From Hyphomicrobiales bacterium (GTDB taxonomy: Bacteria; Pseudomonadota; Alphaproteobacteria; Rhizobiales; Rhizobiaceae), in assembly GCA_900466005.1 (NCBI GenBank), contig UEGQ01000015.1, positions 359,737 to 423,736 of the forward strand: 64,000 nucleotides of DNA. Reading direction: 5' to 3'. This document shows positions 33,526-42,307 of this stretch, one piece after another. Position numbers and translations under genes: made by a program. Under the pieces are notes generated by a model. The model was not told the DNA's origin, made no database searches, and saw nothing but the letters and a program-made list of their open reading frames with translations. The stretch's first letter is position 1, and each line of letters opens with the position of its first letter.

Positions 33526-34812
33526 ATGACCGACAACCGCTTCAAGGATCATCTCGGGCGCCCGATCGTCGTCGTGACCGGTATGGGCGTGATCACCTCG
33601 CTCGGCCAGGGGCTCGCCGACAACTGGAACGCGCTGACGGCCGGCAAGTCCGGTATCCATGCAATCAAGCGCTTCCCGACCGAGGGCATGCCGACGCGTA
33701 TCGGCGGCACCGTCGATTTCATCGATATCCCCGCCGCCAACGCCGTCGAGCGGTCTTATGCTCTCGCCCGCGAAACCACGATCGAGGCACTGGGCCAGGC
33801 CGGTCTCTCGGGCGACTTCAACGGCCCGCTGTTCCTCGCAGCCCCGCCCGTCGAACCGGAATGGTCCGACCGTTTTGCGCTCGCCGAGCGGGCGCCGCCA
33901 CCGGAGCATGACGGCGACGTCTACGAGCGCTTCCTTGCCGCGATGCGGGCGAAGCCCGATCCGGTCTTCCTCGAGGCGGTTCAGTTCGGCTCGATCTCGG
34001 AACGGCTCGCCGACCGCTTCGGCACGCGCGGATTGCCGGTCACGCTCTCGACCGCTTGCGCGTCGGGTGCCACCGCAATCCAGCTCGGCGTCGAGGCGAT
34101 CCGCCAGGGCCGCACGGAGCGCGCGCTGACGGTTGCGACCGACGGTTCTATCAGCGTCGAGGCGGTGATCCGCTTCTCGCTGCTGTCGGCACTCTCGACC
34201 CAGAACGATGCGCCGGAGAAGGCGTCCAAGCCCTTCAGCAAGGACCGCGACGGCTTCGTGATCGCCGAGGGCGCGGCAACGCTTGTCCTCGAATCGATGG
34301 AATCGGCCGTCGCCCGCGGCGCGAAGATCCTCGGCGTGATGAAGGGATGCGGCGAGAAGGCCGACCATTTCCACCGCACGCGGTCCTCGCCGGACGGCGG
34401 CCCGGCGATCGCCACGATGCGTGCGGCGCTTGCCGATGCAGGGATCGGCGAGGCGGACATCGACTATGTCAACGCCCACGGCACCTCGACGCCGGAAAAC
34501 GACAAGATGGAATACGGCGCGATGCTCGCCGTCTTCGGCGATCGGCTGAAGCAGATTCCAGTGTCGTCGAACAAGTCGATGATCGGCCATACGCTGACGG
34601 CGGCGGGCGCGGTCGAAGCGGTCTTTTCGTTCCAGACCATGCTGACCGGCACGATCCCGCCGACCATCAACTACGTCAATCCCGATCCGGCGATGGAGCT
34701 CGACGTGGTTCCGAATGTTAAACGTACGGCGGATGTATCCGCCGTGCTGTCGAATTCGTTCGGTTTCGGCGGGCAGAACGCCAGCCTTGTCATGACGCGT
34801 GAACCGGCTTAA
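33526..34812 (+). CDS. fabF1XL: FabF1XL: beta-ketoacyl-ACP synthase II
   Basis: A 428-residue condensing enzyme with the whole catalytic set visible: nucleophile Cys178 in STACASGATA, His in NAHGTSTPENDK, and Lys and His in SNKSMIGHTLTAAG. It should elongate acyl-AcpXL. The ATG at 33526 is preceded by GAAGGAAGGG; a GTG at 33508 overlapping the fabF2XL stop is less likely. It follows the Cys-less partner directly, which suggests a heterodimer. Confidence 0.93.
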   Translation: MTDNRFKDHLGRPIVVVTGMGVITSLGQGLADNWNALTAGKSGIHAIKRFPTEGMPTRIGGTVDFIDIPAANAVERSYALARETTIEALGQAGLSGDFNGPLFLAAPPVEPEWSDRFALAERAPPPEHDGDVYERFLAAMRAKPDPVFLEAVQFGSISERLADRFGTRGLPVTLSTACASGATAIQLGVEAIRQGRTERALTVATDGSISVEAVIRFSLLSALSTQNDAPEKASKPFSKDRDGFVIAEGAATLVLESMESAVARGAKILGVMKGCGEKADHFHRTRSSPDGGPAIATMRAALADAGIGEADIDYVNAHGTSTPENDKMEYGAMLAVFGDRLKQIPVSSNKSMIGHTLTAAGAVEAVFSFQTMLTGTIPPTINYVNPDPAMELDVVPNVKRTADVSAVLSNSFGFGGQNASLVMTREPA

Positions 34813-34868
34813 TCGGAACGCCACGAAAAAGAGTGTATCGGAACGCCGAAAGGCGAAGGACGGGATTC

Positions 34869-35897
34869 ATGCGCGCATTGCAGCTGGTCGATGACCGCAA
34901 GCTCGAAATTGTCGATCTGCCGGAACCGGAAGCGCCGGGGCCGGGCGAGGTGACGCTCCGGGTCAAGGCCGTCGCGCTCAACCACATCGACGTTTGGGGC
35001 TGGCGCGGCATGGCGTTCGCCAAGCGCAAGATGCCGCTCGTCATCGGCGCCGAGGCGTCGGGCGTGGTCGAGGCGATCGGACCGGGTGTCGGCAACATCC
35101 TGCCCGGCCAGCTCGCCGCCATCTATGGCGCGCGCACCTGCGGCCTGTGCAAGCCCTGCCGCGAGGGCCGCGACAATCTCTGCGAACACGTGGGCGGCGT
35201 GCACGGCTTCCATCTCGACGGTTTCGCCCAGGAAAAGATCAACCTGCCGGCCCGTCTGCTCGTTCCGGCGCCGCCCGGTGTCGATGTGGTCGGCGCGGCG
35301 CTCGCCCCGGTGACCTTCGGGACCGTCGAGCACATGCTGTTCGACAACGCGAAACTCGAACCCGGCGAGACGATCCTCGTCCATGCCGGCGGCTCGGGCA
35401 TCGGCACGGCGGCGATCCAGCTCGCCAAGAAGATGGGCTGCACGGTCATCACCACGGTCGGCTCGGACGACAAGATCGAGCCTGCCAAGGCGCTCGGCGC
35501 CGACCACGTCATCAACTACCGCACCGACCGCTTTGAAGGCGTCGTCCGCAAGATCACCAAGAAGAAGGGCGTCGACGTCGTCTTCGAACATGTCGGCAAG
35601 GACACCTGGGCCGGCTCCATGCTGTGCCTGAAGCGTGGTGGACGGCTGGTGACCTGCGGCTCGACCTCCGGTGTCTCGACCGACATGAATCTGATGATGC
35701 TGTTCCAGCAGCAACTGAAGCTGCTCGGCTCCTTCGGTTGCCGGATGGAAAACATGGCGAACGCGATGCAGAAGATGGCACGCGGCATCGTTCATCCCGT
35801 CATCGACACCGAAGTACGCCTCGAGGACATCGACATGGCGCTGAGCCGCATGGAGACCCGACAGGTGTTCGGCAAGATCATCCTCAGGATGGACTGA
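34869..35897 (+). CDS. Zinc-binding medium-chain dehydrogenase of the lipid A acyl cluster
   Basis: A 342-residue MDR oxidoreductase. The structural zinc site CGLCKPCREGRDNLC and the NAD(P)-binding HAGGSGIGTAAIQLAKKMG are clear. The catalytic zinc Cys and the GHE motif are replaced by NHIDVWGWRG and GAEASG, as in quinone-oxidoreductase-like or enoyl-reductase-like members. In rhizobia this position holds a conserved dehydrogenase gene of the very-long-chain acyl cluster. It may act as the enoyl reductase of the elongation cycle; that is inference. The ATG at 34869 follows AAGGA. Confidence 0.88.
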   Translation: MRALQLVDDRKLEIVDLPEPEAPGPGEVTLRVKAVALNHIDVWGWRGMAFAKRKMPLVIGAEASGVVEAIGPGVGNILPGQLAAIYGARTCGLCKPCREGRDNLCEHVGGVHGFHLDGFAQEKINLPARLLVPAPPGVDVVGAALAPVTFGTVEHMLFDNAKLEPGETILVHAGGSGIGTAAIQLAKKMGCTVITTVGSDDKIEPAKALGADHVINYRTDRFEGVVRKITKKKGVDVVFEHVGKDTWAGSMLCLKRGGRLVTCGSTSGVSTDMNLMMLFQQQLKLLGSFGCRMENMANAMQKMARGIVHPVIDTEVRLEDIDMALSRMETRQVFGKIILRMD

Positions 35898-35901
35898 CGC
35901 C

Positions 35902-36840
35902 TTGAAGCTCTTCGTCACCCGGATCGTGCTTGCATTGCGCCGCTTCCAGCAGTGGCTGGTGGCGCAGCTCGCCTTCGGTTTCCTGACGCTTCTCAAGGTT
36001 TTCCCGGCCGATCCGGCGATGAACTTCGCCGACTGGCTGATGCGCAGGATCGGACCGAAGACGCGGCGTCACGGGCTGATGCTCACCAACCTGCGCAATG
36101 CGTTCCCGGAAAAGTCCGAGGCCGAACTCGAGCGGATCGCGGTCGCGAGCTGGGGCCATATGGGCAGGCTCGCCGCCGAATACGTCTTCCTCGACCAGCT
36201 CTTCGATTTCGATCCTGAAAGACAGGGAGAGGGGAGGATCGAGGTGAGCGGCATTCCGCTCTTCCTGGAACTGCGCGATCATCCGCGCCCCTTCATCGTC
36301 TTCACCGCGCATACCGCAAACTTCGAGCTGCTGCCGGTCGCCGGCGCGGCCTTCGGCCTTTACGTGAGCGTGCTCTTTCGCCCGCCGAACAATCCCTACA
36401 TCGCCGAAAAAGTCTTCGATTTCCGCAAGAAGCGAATGGGCAAGCTGGTTCCCTCGCATGCCGGCTCGTCCTTCGCGCTCGCCCGCCAGCTCGAAGCGGG
36501 CGGCGGTGTCGGCGTGCTGGTCGACCAGAAATTCAAGAAGGGCGTCACCACGACCTTCTTCGGCAGGCCGGTGAAGACCAATCCTCTCCTCGCCAAGCTC
36601 GCACGGCAGTTCGACTGTGACGTGTACCCGGCGCGGTGCATCCGGCTCCCCGGCAACCGCTTCCGGCTCGAGATCGAACCGAAGGTCGCGCTGCCGCGCA
36701 CCGAGGTCGGCCAGCTCGACGTCACGGCGACGGCCCAGCTCCTCAACGACAAGGTCGAATCGTGGGTGCGGGAGTATCCCGAGCAATGGCTCTGGTATCA
36801 CGATCGCTGGGACATCAAGCGAAGTCTCGATCTCGGGTGA
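35902..36840 (+). CDS. lpxXL: LpxXL: lipid A very-long-chain acyltransferase
   Basis: A 312-residue membrane-anchored acyltransferase of the LpxL/HtrB family that moves the very-long-chain acyl group from AcpXL to lipid A. The catalytic H-x4-E motif is in TAHTANFELLP, a hydrophobic N-terminal anchor is present, and the C-terminal WYHDRWDIKRS is typical. A TTG start at 35902 follows the dehydrogenase stop by 4 nt. It closes the cluster; 204 bp without genes follow. Confidence 0.93.
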   Translation: MKLFVTRIVLALRRFQQWLVAQLAFGFLTLLKVFPADPAMNFADWLMRRIGPKTRRHGLMLTNLRNAFPEKSEAELERIAVASWGHMGRLAAEYVFLDQLFDFDPERQGEGRIEVSGIPLFLELRDHPRPFIVFTAHTANFELLPVAGAAFGLYVSVLFRPPNNPYIAEKVFDFRKKRMGKLVPSHAGSSFALARQLEAGGGVGVLVDQKFKKGVTTTFFGRPVKTNPLLAKLARQFDCDVYPARCIRLPGNRFRLEIEPKVALPRTEVGQLDVTATAQLLNDKVESWVREYPEQWLWYHDRWDIKRSLDLG

Positions 36841-37044
36841 CAATCATCGCGTGTCCCGGCGGGTCGCGCTGTCATGGACTGTTCTTACCTGTGCAGAGCC
36901 GCATTTACCCCTAAAGTCAAGTTGTTGAGTCGGTCGGCTATTCGTGTTACCCGACTTGTGATGCGTCGCGGGATCTCTGTTCCGAACGCGACACCCCGGC
37001 GCGGCTGAAGCCGTCTATGCTGGGTCAGCCGGGAGTGCTCCTCG

Positions 37045-37773
37045 ATGTCAGAAGCGACACGAAAAGACAATCTGCTTGCACTGTTCGAGGCGGTTGCCTT
37101 GAAGAGCGCGCAGCTTCGGCAGGCGATTCGTTTCGGCGACGACCGTCTCGTCCGGTTGCTCGACAGGGAACTCGATCCGCTTATCGTGGCCGCGGTGGAG
37201 TATCACGCCTCGGACAGCAGGGAGATATATCAACAGTTGCGCTTCATCGGCGGTCTCATTCGCGACAACGCGGACGACCGATCCTGCGTCACGCGCCATG
37301 CCTCCGTCCTGTCGACGCTTCTCGACCGGTATTTCGGAGACGGGGAGGAACGGCCGGCGACCGGGAAGAGTGAGCAGGTAAGGGTGGCAGCGATTGCGGG
37401 CGACGACAATCTCTTCAACGAATCGATCCTCAATACGCTGTCGGAGCAGGTTGCAGTCGTAACCACCGACTATCGCTATCTCTATGCCAATCCTGCACAT
37501 GCCTCGATCCTGAAGCGCAGACAGATCGAGATCGTCGGCCGCCACGTCGCGGAGTTCATGCCCGGCAGTCACTTCGAAGATTTCACGCGCACGCGGCTCG
37601 ACCGCTGCTTTGCCGGCGAAAAGTTGACGTTCACCTTCTCCTACCGGCCGTGGGGCCGCGAAGGGGTGGCGTACTGCACGATGACGCCGTTCGAGGGAAA
37701 TGATGGCCGGATCGTCGGCGCGGTGGTACTGATTCGGCCGAAGCAGGAGCCCTGGCGCAAGATCGCCGCGTAG
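37045..37773 (+). CDS. PAS-domain protein
   Basis: A 242-residue cytoplasmic protein. The N-terminal half is helical with no family I recognise (ALKSAQLRQAIRFGDDRLVRLLDREL). The C-terminal half is a single PAS domain (NTLSEQVAVVTTDYRYLYAN, RHVAEFM, FSYRPWGREGVAYCTMTPF, GRIVGAVVLIR). No kinase, cyclase or DNA-binding part is attached, so it must act through a partner. It converges on the hemerythrin-like gene and lies near the cbb3 operon, hinting at redox or oxygen sensing, but no haem or flavin ligand is evident. Confidence 0.78.
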   Translation: MSEATRKDNLLALFEAVALKSAQLRQAIRFGDDRLVRLLDRELDPLIVAAVEYHASDSREIYQQLRFIGGLIRDNADDRSCVTRHASVLSTLLDRYFGDGEERPATGKSEQVRVAAIAGDDNLFNESILNTLSEQVAVVTTDYRYLYANPAHASILKRRQIEIVGRHVAEFMPGSHFEDFTRTRLDRCFAGEKLTFTFSYRPWGREGVAYCTMTPFEGNDGRIVGAVVLIRPKQEPWRKIAA

Positions 37774-37809
37774 TCGATGCAGATGCGTGGCGTCCGGCCG
37801 CCTGCGGGG

Positions 37810-38328
37810 TCAGTGATGCCCGTTGGGTGTCGCATCCGGCGGCAACTGCGTCAGCAGGCAGTCGCGCTCGAAGGCGATATGCCGGCGCACGCCCTCGAAG
37901 AAGCCGCGTAACATGTAGCCGACGGCTTCCATGTTGACCGCATCGCCGGTGCCGAGCTTCAGGAGCGCGTCTGTCAGTTCCTCCGCGAAGCATTCGTCCT
38001 CGCAGTGTTCGAACTTCAGCCGTTCGATCGTTTCCCGAAGCTGCGGGCCGCGCTGCGACTCGATCCAGGGAAACAGCACCGTCTCCTCGTACTCATGGAT
38101 GCTCTGGACGAGGGGGCCGAGCATCTTGGCGGCGTAGAGGCACTTCTGGCGATCGACATTGGAGGGGAGGGAGTCGGCGATTTCCTCGAGCTCGTTGCAG
38201 AGAGCGAGTTGCTCGTCATGGGCCCGGCGCAGCCACGCAAGCGTCCGCTGGTTGTCGTTGAGTGGTGCGGACGGAACCGGCGATTCCGACGTGGTCTCGG
38301 ATCCCGTTCCGCTGGTTTTTGCTTTCAT
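37810..38328 (-). CDS. Hemerythrin-like (HHE cation-binding) protein
   Basis: A 172-residue four-helix protein. The di-iron-type ligands appear as RAHDEQLALCNELEEI, IHEYEETVLFPWIE, FEHCEDECFAEEL and VRRHIAFERDCLL, which match the hemerythrin/HHE pattern. It may bind oxygen or NO, or sense them. I place the start at the ATG at 38328, with GGAG 9 nt upstream; the frame runs further to 38445 without similarity. It is divergent from ccoN and shares the intergenic region holding an FNR box. Confidence 0.85.
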   Translation of the reverse strand: MKAKTSGTGSETTSESPVPSAPLNDNQRTLAWLRRAHDEQLALCNELEEIADSLPSNVDRQKCLYAAKMLGPLVQSIHEYEETVLFPWIESQRGPQLRETIERLKFEHCEDECFAEELTDALLKLGTGDAVNMEAVGYMLRGFFEGVRRHIAFERDCLLTQLPPDATPNGHH

Positions 38329-38498
38329 TACCGTCATCTCCGGTACCTCGTCCGCGCATTCGGGTCGCAGACGTGCCCTTCGTTCCCCGCGCCCGCGAGG
38401 TCCAAGCGGGCCATTCCTGGCTCCCGACGCGCCCTGCGGCATCATTTCGGGGTGGCTGCGACAATATTCACTTTTCCCTTAAGCACCATTTTCCTGCA

Positions 38499-38512
38499 TT
38501 GATTTAAATCAA
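38499..38512. promoter_or_regulatory. Perfect FNR/FixK box upstream of ccoN
   Basis: TTGATTTAAATCAA is a perfect TTGAT-N4-ATCAA box within the 290-bp region between the hemerythrin-like gene and ccoN. It lies 106 nt before the ccoN start and should drive microaerobic expression of ccoNOQP, and perhaps of the divergent gene (170 nt away). Confidence 0.88.
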
Positions 38513-38618
38513 GGTGCCTTGAGGCACTCGATGTCAATTCTGCACACAGCGCAGGAGGATTCTCCGCCCTATCGGGGATCCTCTGCGGTTGATCAGCAAG
38601 CCGTTGGGGGTTCCAACA

Positions 38619-40247
38619 ATGAATTACACACTAGAAACTATGGTGATGGCGATCCTCGCCTTCGCCGCGCTGCTCGGGGTGGCTTTCGCCCAGGACAGCC
38701 TTTTCGCTGTCCACATGACGGTCGCCTTCGTCGTGCTGCTTGGCGGTACGGTCGTCATGCTGCGGCAGATGAAGTTCGCACCCGCGAACGCAAAGTCCGC
38801 CGCACAGGTCAAATCCGAATATTTCGATGAGGTCGTGAAATACGGCGTCATCGCGACCGTCTTCTGGGGAGTCGTCGGTTTCCTCGTCGGCGTCGTGGTC
38901 GCGTTGCAGCTCGCATTCCCCGACCTGAACATTGAGCCCTGGTTCAATTTCGGCCGCATGCGTCCGTTGCATACGTCGGCGGTCATTTTCGCCTTTGGCG
39001 GCAATGCTCTGATCGCAAGCTCCTTCTATGTGGTTCAGCGCACCTCGCGCCAGCGCCTCTTCGGCGGCTCGCTCGGTTGGTTCGTATTCTGGGGCTATCA
39101 GCTCTTCATCGTGATGGCCGCGACGGGCTATCTGCTCGGGATCACCGAGGGGCGTGAATACGCAGAACCGGAATGGTACGTCGACCTCTGGCTCACCGTC
39201 GTCTGGGTTGCCTATCTGCTGGCCTTCCTCGGCACGATCATGACCCGCAAGGAATCGCACATCTACGTCGCGAACTGGTTCTACCTGTCGTTCATCGTCA
39301 CGATCGCGATGCTGCACATCGTCAACAACCTCGCGGTTCCGGTCTCCTTCCTCGGCGTGAAGAGCTATTCGGCCTTCTCGGGTGTGCAGGATGCGCTGAC
39401 CCAGTGGTGGTACGGCCATAACGCCGTGGGCTTCTTCCTGACTGCCGGCTTCCTCGGCATGATGTACTACTTCGTTCCGAAGCAGGCCGGTCGCCCGGTC
39501 TATTCTTACCGTCTTTCGATCATCCATTTCTGGGCCCTGATCTTCCTCTACATCTGGGCCGGCCCGCACCACCTGCACTACACCGCTCTGCCGGATTGGG
39601 CGCAGACACTCGGCATGGTGTTCTCGATCATGCTGTGGATGCCCTCGTGGGGCGGCATGATCAACGGTCTGATGACGCTCTCGGGCGCATGGGACAAGAT
39701 CCGTACCGACCCGATCATCCGCATGATGGTCATCGCCATCGCCTTCTACGGCATGTCGACCTTCGAAGGCCCGATGATGTCGATCAAGGCGGTGAACTCG
39801 CTCAGCCACTACACGGACTGGACCATCGGTCACGTGCACTCGGGCGCTCTCGGCTGGGTCGGCATGATCTCCTTCGGCATGGTCTACTACCTGACGCCGA
39901 AGCTGTGGAACCGCAACCGCCTCTACTCGCTGCGGCTCGTCAACTGGCACTTCTGGCTCGCCACTCTCGGCATCGTTCTCTACGCCGCCGTCATGTGGGT
40001 TGCCGGTATCCAGCAGGGTCTGATGTGGCGCGAATACGATGCACAGGGCTTCCTGGTCTACTCGTTCGCCGAGTCGGTCGCCGCGATGTTCCCCTACTAC
40101 GTCCTGCGCGCCGTCGGCGGTGCGATGTACCTCACCGGCGGTATCATCATGGCCTACAACGTCGTGATGACCATCCTCGGCTACGAACGGCAGGAAGCAC
40201 CGATCCCCGGTTCGGTTGTCCCCGCTGCTGTCCAGCCGGCTGAATAA
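38619..40247 (+). CDS. ccoN: CcoN/FixN: cbb3-type cytochrome c oxidase catalytic subunit I
   Basis: Catalytic subunit with haem b, haem b3 and CuB; reduces oxygen with high affinity in the inner membrane. The 542-residue protein has the expected many membrane helices and the conserved His sites: [18 protein letters not shown], the CuB region [12 protein letters not shown] (His near 266), [14 protein letters not shown], and [13 protein letters not shown] (His405 and His407). The ATG at 38619 starts at the usual MNYTLETMV; the frame before it is leader. Confidence 0.96.
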   Translation: MNYTLETMVMAILAFAALLGVAFAQDSLFAVHMTVAFVVLLGGTVVMLRQMKFAPANAKSAAQVKSEYFDEVVKYGVIATVFWGVVGFLVGVVVALQLAFPDLNIEPWFNFGRMRPLHTSAVIFAFGGNALIASSFYVVQRTSRQRLFGGSLGWFVFWGYQLFIVMAATGYLLGITEGREYAEPEWYVDLWLTVVWVAYLLAFLGTIMTRKESHIYVANWFYLSFIVTIAMLHIVNNLAVPVSFLGVKSYSAFSGVQDALTQWWYGHNAVGFFLTAGFLGMMYYFVPKQAGRPVYSYRLSIIHFWALIFLYIWAGPHHLHYTALPDWAQTLGMVFSIMLWMPSWGGMINGLMTLSGAWDKIRTDPIIRMMVIAIAFYGMSTFEGPMMSIKAVNSLSHYTDWTIGHVHSGALGWVGMISFGMVYYLTPKLWNRNRLYSLRLVNWHFWLATLGIVLYAAVMWVAGIQQGLMWREYDAQGFLVYSFAESVAAMFPYYVLRAVGGAMYLTGGIIMAYNVVMTILGYERQEAPIPGSVVPAAVQPAE

Positions 40248-40261
40248 GAAGGAAGGCTCTC

Positions 40262-40993
40262 ATGTCTATTCTTGATAAACACCAAGTCCTCGAGAAGAAC
40301 GCGAGCCTTCTCCTCGTCGCATCGCTGCTGGTCGTGACCGTCGGGGGCATCGTCGAAATCGTTCCGCTCTTCTACCTCGAGAACACCATCGAAAAGGTAG
40401 AGGGAATGCGGCCGTACTCGCCGCTGGAACTCGCCGGTCGCGACATCTACATCCGCGAAGGCTGCTATGTCTGTCACAGCCAGATGATCCGTCCGTTCCG
40501 CGACGAAGTGGAACGCTACGGGCACTATTCGCTGGCCGCGGAGTCGATGTACGACCATCCGTTCCAGTGGGGATCGAAGCGCTCTGGGCCTGACCTGGCG
40601 CGCGTCGGCGACCGCTATTCGAACGAATGGCACGTTCAGCACCTTACCGAGCCCCGGGACGTCGTTCCGGAGTCGGTGATGCCGAGCTACTCGTTCCTGA
40701 AGACGACGCCGCTCAAGGTCGCGAACGTCACCGCGAACCTCGAGACCAACAAGATCGTTGGCGTCCCCTATACGGACGACATGATCGCGAATGCGGATGC
40801 GGATCTCGCCGCCCAGGCCGATCCGAACGCAGACACCTCGGGACTGCTGGCGCGCTATCCCAAGGCCAAGGTGGGTGACTTCGACGGCGATCCGGCGAAG
40901 CTGACGGAGATGGATGCACTCGTTGCCTATCTCCAGATGCTCGGCACGCTGGTGGACTTCACCACCTATGACGACGCGACCGGATATCGTTGA
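40262..40993 (+). CDS. ccoO: CcoO/FixO: cbb3 oxidase mono-haem cytochrome c subunit
   Basis: Membrane-anchored cytochrome c of 243 residues that passes electrons to CcoN. An N-terminal membrane helix ([19 protein letters not shown]) is followed by the haem site CYVCH at 68-72 and the axial Met region near the C-terminal half ([13 protein letters not shown]). It lies 14 nt after ccoN. Confidence 0.95.
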   Translation: MSILDKHQVLEKNASLLLVASLLVVTVGGIVEIVPLFYLENTIEKVEGMRPYSPLELAGRDIYIREGCYVCHSQMIRPFRDEVERYGHYSLAAESMYDHPFQWGSKRSGPDLARVGDRYSNEWHVQHLTEPRDVVPESVMPSYSFLKTTPLKVANVTANLETNKIVGVPYTDDMIANADADLAAQADPNADTSGLLARYPKAKVGDFDGDPAKLTEMDALVAYLQMLGTLVDFTTYDDATGYR

Positions 40994-41003
40994 GGAGGGG
41001 CAC

Positions 41004-41156
41004 ATGGAAACCTACACGGCCATGCGCCACTTCGCCGACAGCTGGGGCCTGCTTGGCATGACCCTGTTCTTCGTCGGCGTGATCCTCTTCACCTACCGGC
41101 CCGGCGGCAAGAAACTGGCCGACGAGATCGCGCGCATCCCTCTCAAGGAGGACTAA
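41004..41156 (+). CDS. ccoQ: CcoQ/FixQ: small cbb3 oxidase subunit
   Basis: A 50-residue single-helix membrane protein (WGLLGMTLFFVGVILFTYRPG) that stabilises the oxidase complex. The ATG at 41004 follows GAGGAGGGG. It lies between ccoO and ccoP as in other rhizobia. Confidence 0.93.
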   Translation: METYTAMRHFADSWGLLGMTLFFVGVILFTYRPGGKKLADEIARIPLKED

Positions 41157-41159
41157 GAG

Positions 41160-42023
41160 ATGTCTGAGAAACATATTGACGAAATCAGTGGCGTCGAAAC
41201 CACTGGCCATGAGTGGGACGGCATTCGTGAGCTCAACAACCCGCTGCCGCGCTGGTGGGTCTGGTTCTTCTACGCGACCATCGTATGGGCGATCGGCTAT
41301 ACCATCGCCTATCCGGCCTGGCCGCTGCTGACGGACAACACCAAGGGCTTGCTGAACCACACCAACCGTGCAGCACTGACCGAGGAAATGACGGCGGCCA
41401 AGGCAGCACAGGCGGTCTATCTCGACAAGATCGCCGCCCTGCCTCTCGACCAGATCGTCGCGGACAAGGAACTGGCGCAATTCGCCATGTCCGGCGGTGC
41501 CGCGGCCTTCAAGGTCAACTGCGCCCCCTGCCACGGCTCGGGTGCCGCCGGTTCGCCGGGCTACCCGAACCTCAACGACAACGACTGGCTGTGGGGTGGC
41601 GATCTGGAGACGATCCAGACGACGCTCGCCCACGGTATCCGCTATGATGCAGACGCCGACACCCGCGTGTCGGAAATGCCGGCCTTCGCCGACATCCTGG
41701 AGCCGGAGCAGATCCAGCAGGTTGCCGCCTATGTCTGGAGCCTGACGAACACGCCGTCGGACCCGGCACTCGTCGAGCCCGGCAAGCAGGTCTTTACCGA
41801 CAACTGCGCGTCCTGCCATGGCGAGGATGCGAAGGGCCTGCGGGAGTTCGGTGCTCCGAACCTGACCGATGCGATCTGGCTGCGCGTACAGGGTGAGCAG
41901 GGCATCGCCCAGCAGGTCGCCCAGCCGAAGCACGGCGTGATGCCGGCCTGGGGCACCCGCCTCGGCGACACCACCGTCAAGGAGCTTGCCGTTTACGTCC
42001 ATTCGCTGGGCGGCGGCGAGTAA
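41160..42023 (+). CDS. ccoP: CcoP/FixP: cbb3 oxidase di-haem cytochrome c subunit
   Basis: A 287-residue membrane-anchored di-haem cytochrome c, the electron entry subunit. An N-terminal helix (RWWVWFFYATIVWAIGYTIAYP) is followed by haem sites CAPCH at 121-125 and CASCH at 216-220. The N-terminal motif HEWDGIRELNNPLPRWW is characteristic. It ends the ccoNOQP operon, before a strong terminator. Confidence 0.95.
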   Translation: MSEKHIDEISGVETTGHEWDGIRELNNPLPRWWVWFFYATIVWAIGYTIAYPAWPLLTDNTKGLLNHTNRAALTEEMTAAKAAQAVYLDKIAALPLDQIVADKELAQFAMSGGAAAFKVNCAPCHGSGAAGSPGYPNLNDNDWLWGGDLETIQTTLAHGIRYDADADTRVSEMPAFADILEPEQIQQVAAYVWSLTNTPSDPALVEPGKQVFTDNCASCHGEDAKGLREFGAPNLTDAIWLRVQGEQGIAQQVAQPKHGVMPAWGTRLGDTTVKELAVYVHSLGGGE

Positions 42024-42087
42024 GCAGTGCCTGCCGGCGGCCGGAAACGGCCGCCGGACCACGTGAATGCAATCAGGTCCCCTTTTC

Positions 42088-42117
42088 AGACCACGCCTGT
42101 CGCGTGGTCTCTTTTTT
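42088..42117 (+). terminator. Intrinsic terminator after ccoP
   Basis: Perfect 9-bp arms AGACCACGC (42088-42096) and GCGTGGTCT (42102-42110) with a 5-nt loop are followed by CTTTTTTG. This is a clear intrinsic terminator between ccoNOQP and ccoG. An upstream GC hairpin at 42034-42057, with 10-bp arms and a GAAA loop, has no U-tract but may protect the mRNA 3' end. Confidence 0.85.
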
Positions 42118-42238
42118 GAAGGGTGTCCCACGCGGCCGGTCAGGCCCGCACGCCCCTCCGCGTCGGCAGCGATCCCGGCGCGTGACCTTATGCCGCTGGC
42201 GGCTGTGTTCACCCTTCGTTGCGGCGCTTCGCCGCCCC

Positions 42239-42252
42239 TTGATATAAGTCAA
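42239..42252. promoter_or_regulatory. FNR/FixK box upstream of ccoG
   Basis: TTGATATAAGTCAA matches TTGAT-N4-ATCAA with one mismatch and lies 55 nt before the ccoG start. It gives ccoGHIS its own microaerobic promoter after the terminator at 42088-42117. Confidence 0.8.
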
Positions 42253-42307
42253 GGCGGCTATCCTGGCGAAGTGGGAAAAGGGTGGCCTGAATACGAGGTC
42301 CCAAGTC

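Noticed and set aside
36841..37044. Small gene or regulatory RNA between lpxXL and the PAS gene
   Set aside because: No supported open frame, no clear hairpin with U-tract and no recognised box in these 204 bp.
42034..42057. GC-rich 10-bp hairpin with GAAA loop after ccoP as a terminator
   Set aside because: No U-tract follows; the hairpin at 42088-42110 with its T-run is the better terminator.
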